Below, in pieces: positions 19,506 to 22,566 of a stretch of DNA of 22,566 nucleotides. The position numbers and the translations under genes were made by a program. The stretch is from a virus, in the IMG/VR virus record IMGVR_UViG_3300023439_000006, positions 1 through 22,566 of that record, one strand, 5' to 3'. Below the pieces are notes generated by a model, which saw only the letters and a list, made by a program, of their open reading frames with translations, did no database searches and was not told the DNA's origin. Numbering within the stretch: position 1 is the first letter of the stretch; each line of letters starts with the position of its first letter.

Positions 19506-19673
19506 TCATTCCTTTTTAATTTGATCAATTAAATTGTTTGTAAGTCCATCCACAACACTGTTATCTATGCATTCAGCGCAGTATTCGCACTCTGTACTAT
19601 TACATTGTTCATTGGGATTTTTTAAAATACATTGCAATAATATTTCTTTTAAATCATCAATATAAACACACAT
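19506..19673 (-). CDS. 55-residue Cys-rich microprotein
   Basis: ATG at 19673 is preceded by GGGG about 8 bases upstream. The product begins MCVYIDDLKEILLQCILKNP and contains a tight cluster C-N-S-T-E-C-E-Y-C-A-E-C (residues 24-35, spacing C-x4-C-x2-C-x2-C), a probable metal site, then an acidic and helical end (NNLIDQIKKE). Ends TGA at 19508-19506, directly before the next small gene, so the two are probably made together. TATAAATG, one base from the late box, lies 18 bases upstream. No family recognised. Confidence 0.6.
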   Translation of the reverse strand: MCVYIDDLKEILLQCILKNPNEQCNSTECEYCAECIDNSVVDGLTNNLIDQIKKE

Positions 19674-19693
19674 AATATATACCCCATATACAT

Positions 19694-20278
19694 TTATAAT
19701 TCCGCGATATATTTTTTGATATCTTGATGCATTAATTCTTGCGGATAATAATTATTTGGTTCAAAATCCACACATACGTTTATACGCGTGTAACCATCGC
19801 TTTTCCATAAATCTGGATTTTTATTGTGTATATGTCCGTGAATAATTTTAGTGCAATTGGTTTTTTTTAATTGATTAATGAGCCAAGGCTCTCGCGATTT
19901 ATTGAACTCGGATTTGTAACATGGATAATGGCAAATAAAATAATCACCGGCAACAACATATTCTGTCACCTTTATAAACCCAGCATTTAAATAAAAATCA
20001 TTAGATTGATGGTCATGGTTGCCCTTTATTAAGATTTTTTTTCCGTTTAATGATTTAATAATATATTCAAACGCAGCTGTTCTATGCTTGAGCCCCGCAG
20101 ATAAATCGCCGACCATAAAAACATAATCGCTATTTCGCACAATTTCATTATGCCGATTAATCATAAGTTCAGCATTTTTTAAAACACAATTTTCATCATT
20201 AATATCAAATGGCCGACCGGCATATTTGATTATATTTTTATGAAAAAAATGATGATCCGACGCGGCAAAAATTTTCAT
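19694..20278 (-). CDS. Calcineurin-like metallophosphoesterase
   Basis: The 194-residue product has all five blocks of the binuclear metallophosphoesterase fold: ASDHHFFH (6-13, Asp8/His10), VGDL (56-59, Asp58), KGNHDH (85-90, Asn87/His88), CHYP (116-119, His117) and HGHIH (147-151). It is soluble, close to the size of the small bacterial YfcE/MJ0936-like or phage phosphoesterases. Substrates in this group are varied: cyclic nucleotides, nucleotides or phosphoproteins. A role in removing defence signals is possible but not shown. The ATG at 20278 overlaps the membrane protein gene's TGA (ATGA); its own ribosome site (GAAG) is weak. Confidence 0.93.
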   Translation of the reverse strand: MKIFAASDHHFFHKNIIKYAGRPFDINDENCVLKNAELMINRHNEIVRNSDYVFMVGDLSAGLKHRTAAFEYIIKSLNGKKILIKGNHDHQSNDFYLNAGFIKVTEYVVAGDYFICHYPCYKSEFNKSREPWLINQLKKTNCTKIIHGHIHNKNPDLWKSDGYTRINVCVDFEPNNYYPQELMHQDIKKYIAEL

Positions 20279-20487
20279 TTATTTTCTTCGCCGATATCCA
20301 TCCATCCAATAATACCACCAATAAAAGGAACCACCCCAATACTTCTAATAACTTCAGTTTTATATGGCGCTTCAAAGTCGGCATTTAGCAATTTTACAAT
20401 ATTTAGTACATAACCAACTACAAATAAAGCTGATAAAATTACAGCAATAACAGCCATAGGATGTGCAGGATGATTGTGAGTATTCAT
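20275..20487 (-). CDS. Small membrane protein, 70 residues
   Basis: AGGAG precedes the ATG. One clear membrane helix (MAVIAVILSALFVVGYVLNIV, roughly 11-31) is followed by a short polar loop and a second, less hydrophobic segment IGVVPFIGGIIGWMDIG (50-66). The N-terminus is His-rich (NTHNHPAH). The size and two helices would be compatible with a holin or a membrane-altering early protein, but the lysis genes are not nearby and the early promoter upstream argues for early action. No family recognised. Confidence 0.75.
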   Translation of the reverse strand: MNTHNHPAHPMAVIAVILSALFVVGYVLNIVKLLNADFEAPYKTEVIRSIGVVPFIGGIIGWMDIGEENK

Positions 20488-20490
20488 AAT

Positions 20491-20688
20491 TTATTCTCCT
20501 TTCCATTCTTTAAAATCATTAATCATATCTAATGCATTATCATTAGTATATATACCACGTTCGTGTACGCCACCATGGCCATATTCAAATAATTCGAATA
20601 AATCATTTTCAATTCGTTTAACATGCGCATTGGCACCTAAATCATATGTTTCACCTTTTTTTAATTTTAAAATCTTGTCCAAATCCAT
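20491..20688 (-). CDS. Unrecognised small protein, 65 residues
   Basis: ATG at 20688 follows AAGGAGAT, and the early promoter at 20721-20750 drives it. The product is beta-rich: LKLKKGETYDLGANAHVKRIENDLFELFEYGHGGVHERGIYTNDNALDMINDFKEW (in shortened view: strand pairs, a Gly-rich turn, then a C-terminal helix). It looks like a compact single-domain early phage protein. Function unknown. Confidence 0.78.
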   Translation of the reverse strand: MDLDKILKLKKGETYDLGANAHVKRIENDLFELFEYGHGGVHERGIYTNDNALDMINDFKEWKGE

Positions 20689-20702
20689 TTTATCTCCTTA
20701 TA

Positions 20703-20741
20703 CTACCCCAATATATGTGTATACTACACTAAATGGGGTAG
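20703..20741. repeat. 8-bp inverted repeat across the early promoter
   Basis: CTACCCCA (20703-20710) and TGGGGTAG (20734-20741) are perfect inverted copies 23 bases apart, flanking the -10 box of the leftward early promoter. They could be an operator or form a stem in the leftward RNA's first bases. Confidence 0.7.
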
Positions 20742-20750
20742 CTTGTAAAC
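20721..20750 (-). promoter_or_regulatory. Early promoter for the 20688 gene cluster
   Basis: GTTTAC (20750-20745), 18 bases, TAGTAT (20726-20721) with extended TG. It is divergent from gp17 and lies within the inverted repeat at 20703-20741. Confidence 0.7.
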
Positions 20751-20758
20751 AATAAATA
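20751..20758 (+). promoter_or_regulatory. AATAAATA box 5 bases before the gp17 start codon
   Basis: One mismatch from the late box. By T4 geometry transcription would begin at the A of the gp17 ATG. No other late box or Shine-Dalgarno is visible upstream of gp17. Confidence 0.4.
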
Positions 20759-20763
20759 ATCTT

Positions 20764-22566
20764 ATGACACAACCAACAAAAATTAGAAGTATTTTCACAG
20801 ACGATATAATTACCGCACTCAAAAATGATAAAAGCAAAATAACCATAGAATTATTGCGGGAATTACGTTCTAAGGGTAATGAGGGGAAGAATATTGCGCT
20901 TGAGATTTTGGACATGCCGAAGGATAACGAGCAATATTATTTAGACGCATATGGAAACCGGATATCGTTTAATGGTAATCGGCGATTGAAAAAGTCATTT
21001 ACTAAATTAAATTTATCGAAAATTCATCAAGATGAAATAATGCGTTGTGCTGAAGATATACATTATTTTAAAGATAATTATGTAAAAATCAAGACTCAAC
21101 GTGGGATAAATTTTCCAGATTTGCGGGAATATCAGAATGATTTTATAAACACCATTTTGCCGGATGAACACGAGAATATAGTTGGTTTACTACCGCGACA
21201 ATCGGGGAAAAGTGTAACGGTGGCGATATATTTGACGTGGATGTATAATTTTAATACTGATATGAATATGGGTATTGTTGCAAACAAGGGTCCCATGGCA
21301 CGGGAATTTTTAAGCAATGTTAAAAACATATTAATAGAGTTACCTATTTGGCTTCAACTTGGAACATCTGTGTGGAATAAAGGCTCTATTGAAAATGAAT
21401 CAAAAATGCGGGTATTGACGGATGTTCCGTCATCGGATTCATTTAGGGGTTTTACGCTTTCATGTCTCGTAGTAGATGAAACTGCATTTATTAAAACAAA
21501 CCGTTTTGAAGAATTTTCTGATTCCATTTTCCCAGCGCAGTCCGGTCTTGCTTGGAAAAAAAATATAATAATATCTACAGCGAATGGCCGGAATCATTTT
21601 TGGAAAATTGTAAAGGGTGCGCGCGCGGGTTCAAATGGTTTTACATTTTTTGAGGTTGATTGGAAAAATGTGCCAAGATATACCACCGACGGCTCTTTAT
21701 TATCTAATGAAAAATTTATGAAAAAAATAATTGATAGACATGGTATTGTTCATTTTAATCAAAATTATGGCAATCATTTTGTTGGATCATCTTACACCCT
21801 AATTTCAGCGGACAAACTTAATGAAATGCATGCAGAAACACCCGAAGAAATAAGAGACGGGAAATTAAATATATACAAATATCCAAAATCGGGTCACAAA
21901 TATGTAATCGCGGTCGATCCATCGAAAGATGGTAAAGATGCGTTTGCAGTACAAGTGATAGATATAACTAAAAACTGTTTTGAACAAGTTGCAAGCGCAA
22001 AACTTCAAATTGATTATCTTTTGATGCCGGAATTTTTAAATGAATGGGGGGAATTTTACAATTGGGCATATTTGGTTATTGAGCAAAATGAGGGGGCAGG
22101 TCAATCTATCGCTGATCAAATGTTTCAAACATTTGAATATGAAAATTTACATTTTGATAAAAATCCACTTACAAATAAGCGGAAAAAATACCCGGGCACC
22201 CGTACAACAACAAAATCTCGAAAACAAATTTTGCAGACAATGAAAATTTTTGTGGAAAATGATAAATTAAAGATTATCGACGGATCAACTATAAATGAAT
22301 TAATGCAATTCATATTAATAAAAAATAAATATCAAGCGGATGATGGTGCTTATGATGATATGGTTATGGCACTGGCTTTATCATTTACACCATTTAATGA
22401 TATTAAAAATTTCGAAGATATGCAAAAAGTTACAAATTTCTTATTTAAAAATAACCCAGAAAAAAGTAATTCCGATTTTACCGAGTTGCTAACAATTGGT
22501 AATTTTGATCAAGGTTTGGATGAAGATTACGAGGAAGATGAAATATGTACCACACTTGAAGAATTC
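20764..22566 (+). CDS. gp17: Large terminase subunit gp17, C-terminal tip cut by the window edge
   Basis: The frame from ATG 20764 is open to the window end (601 codons; T4 gp17 has 610), so only a few residues should be missing. ATPase domain: LLPRQSGKSVT (142-152, Walker A, Lys149), CLVVDETAFI (234-243, Walker B Asp238/Glu239) and IISTANG (269-274, coupling motif). RNase H-like nuclease domain: VIAVDPSKDG (381-390, Asp385), YLVIEQN (436-442, Glu440) and DDGAYDDMVMALA (526-538, Asp531/Asp532), giving the three acidic residues of gp17. It pumps and cuts concatemeric DNA into the prohead. There is no Shine-Dalgarno before the ATG. Gene 16 (small terminase), which precedes 17 in T4, is absent from its usual place. 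Confidence 0.96.
   Translation, partial: MTQPTKIRSIFTDDIITALKNDKSKITIELLRELRSKGNEGKNIALEILDMPKDNEQYYLDAYGNRISFNGNRRLKKSFTKLNLSKIHQDEIMRCAEDIHYFKDNYVKIKTQRGINFPDLREYQNDFINTILPDEHENIVGLLPRQSGKSVTVAIYLTWMYNFNTDMNMGIVANKGPMAREFLSNVKNILIELPIWLQLGTSVWNKGSIENESKMRVLTDVPSSDSFRGFTLSCLVVDETAFIKTNRFEEFSDSIFPAQSGLAWKKNIIISTANGRNHFWKIVKGARAGSNGFTFFEVDWKNVPRYTTDGSLLSNEKFMKKIIDRHGIVHFNQNYGNHFVGSSYTLISADKLNEMHAETPEEIRDGKLNIYKYPKSGHKYVIAVDPSKDGKDAFAVQVIDITKNCFEQVASAKLQIDYLLMPEFLNEWGEFYNWAYLVIEQNEGAGQSIADQMFQTFEYENLHFDKNPLTNKRKKYPGTRTTTKSRKQILQTMKIFVENDKLKIIDGSTINELMQFILIKNKYQADDGAYDDMVMALALSFTPFNDIKNFEDMQKVTNFLFKNNPEKSNSDFTELLTIGNFDQGLDEDYEEDEICTTLEEF

Noticed and set aside
1-22566. CRISPR array, insertion sequence or prophage attachment site
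   Set aside because: No spaced direct repeats, transposase motifs or integrase gene were seen; the repeats present are short tandem units inside genes.

Overview
The window is a 22.6-kb stretch of an AT-rich, T4-like myovirus (tailed phage) genome. The diagnostic genes are a gp32-type single-strand DNA-binding protein (cut by the left edge), the gp45 sliding clamp, both subunits of a T4-type topoisomerase II (gp52 and an unsplit gp39/60), tail-completion protein gp15 and the large terminase gp17 (cut by the right edge). T4-style late promoters (TATAAATA) lie upstream of gp32, gp15 and the NTase gene. The host cannot be read from the sequence; the mixture resembles aquatic/marine T4-like phages, but that is an impression.

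Layout. (1) 1-9619, minus strand, replication module: gp32, a degenerate Hef-like nuclease homologue, gp45, a ParM-type actin, two small proteins with a shared C-terminal tail flanking a GIY-YIG-like protein, three unrecognised proteins, gp52, a small protein and the topoisomerase ATPase subunit. (2) 9620-9715 is a divergent promoter region. (3) 9716-10720, plus strand: gp15 with an added C-terminal Ig/PKD-like domain. (4) 10782-13441, minus strand, early/anti-defence genes: an Sm-like protein, an ArdA-type anti-restriction protein, a second GIY-YIG-like protein, tRNA-Tyr and tRNA-Gln, an Acb1-type anti-CBASS phosphodiesterase and an atypical thymidylate synthase homologue. Several follow promoters of the form GTTTAC-N18-TAnnAT. 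(5) 13519-18973, minus strand, a late operon. Six of its seven genes begin with a peptide like the T4 internal-protein capsid-targeting sequence (M-x-[F/Y]-x-x-[F/Y]-[L/I]-x-E). They are a possible PD-(D/E)xK nuclease, an RNA-ligase/adenylyltransferase fusion, a P-loop kinase, a HELNH metalloprotease and two small proteins; the seventh is a pol-beta nucleotidyltransferase. (6) 18992-20688, minus strand, small genes including two Cys-rich microproteins, a metallophosphoesterase and a membrane protein. (7) 20764-end, plus strand: gp17.

How the parts may work together. The replication genes form translationally coupled chains. The most striking part is the 10-kb minus-strand block between gp15 and gp17, where T4 has only gene 16. 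It pairs early anti-defence genes with a late operon that looks designed to load enzymes into the capsid for ejection with the DNA. Its contents (kinase, ligase-type NTase, pol-beta NTase, nuclease, protease) would suit RNA-end or NAD chemistry and host takeover at the first moment of infection. This is inference from motifs and N-termini, not demonstrated.
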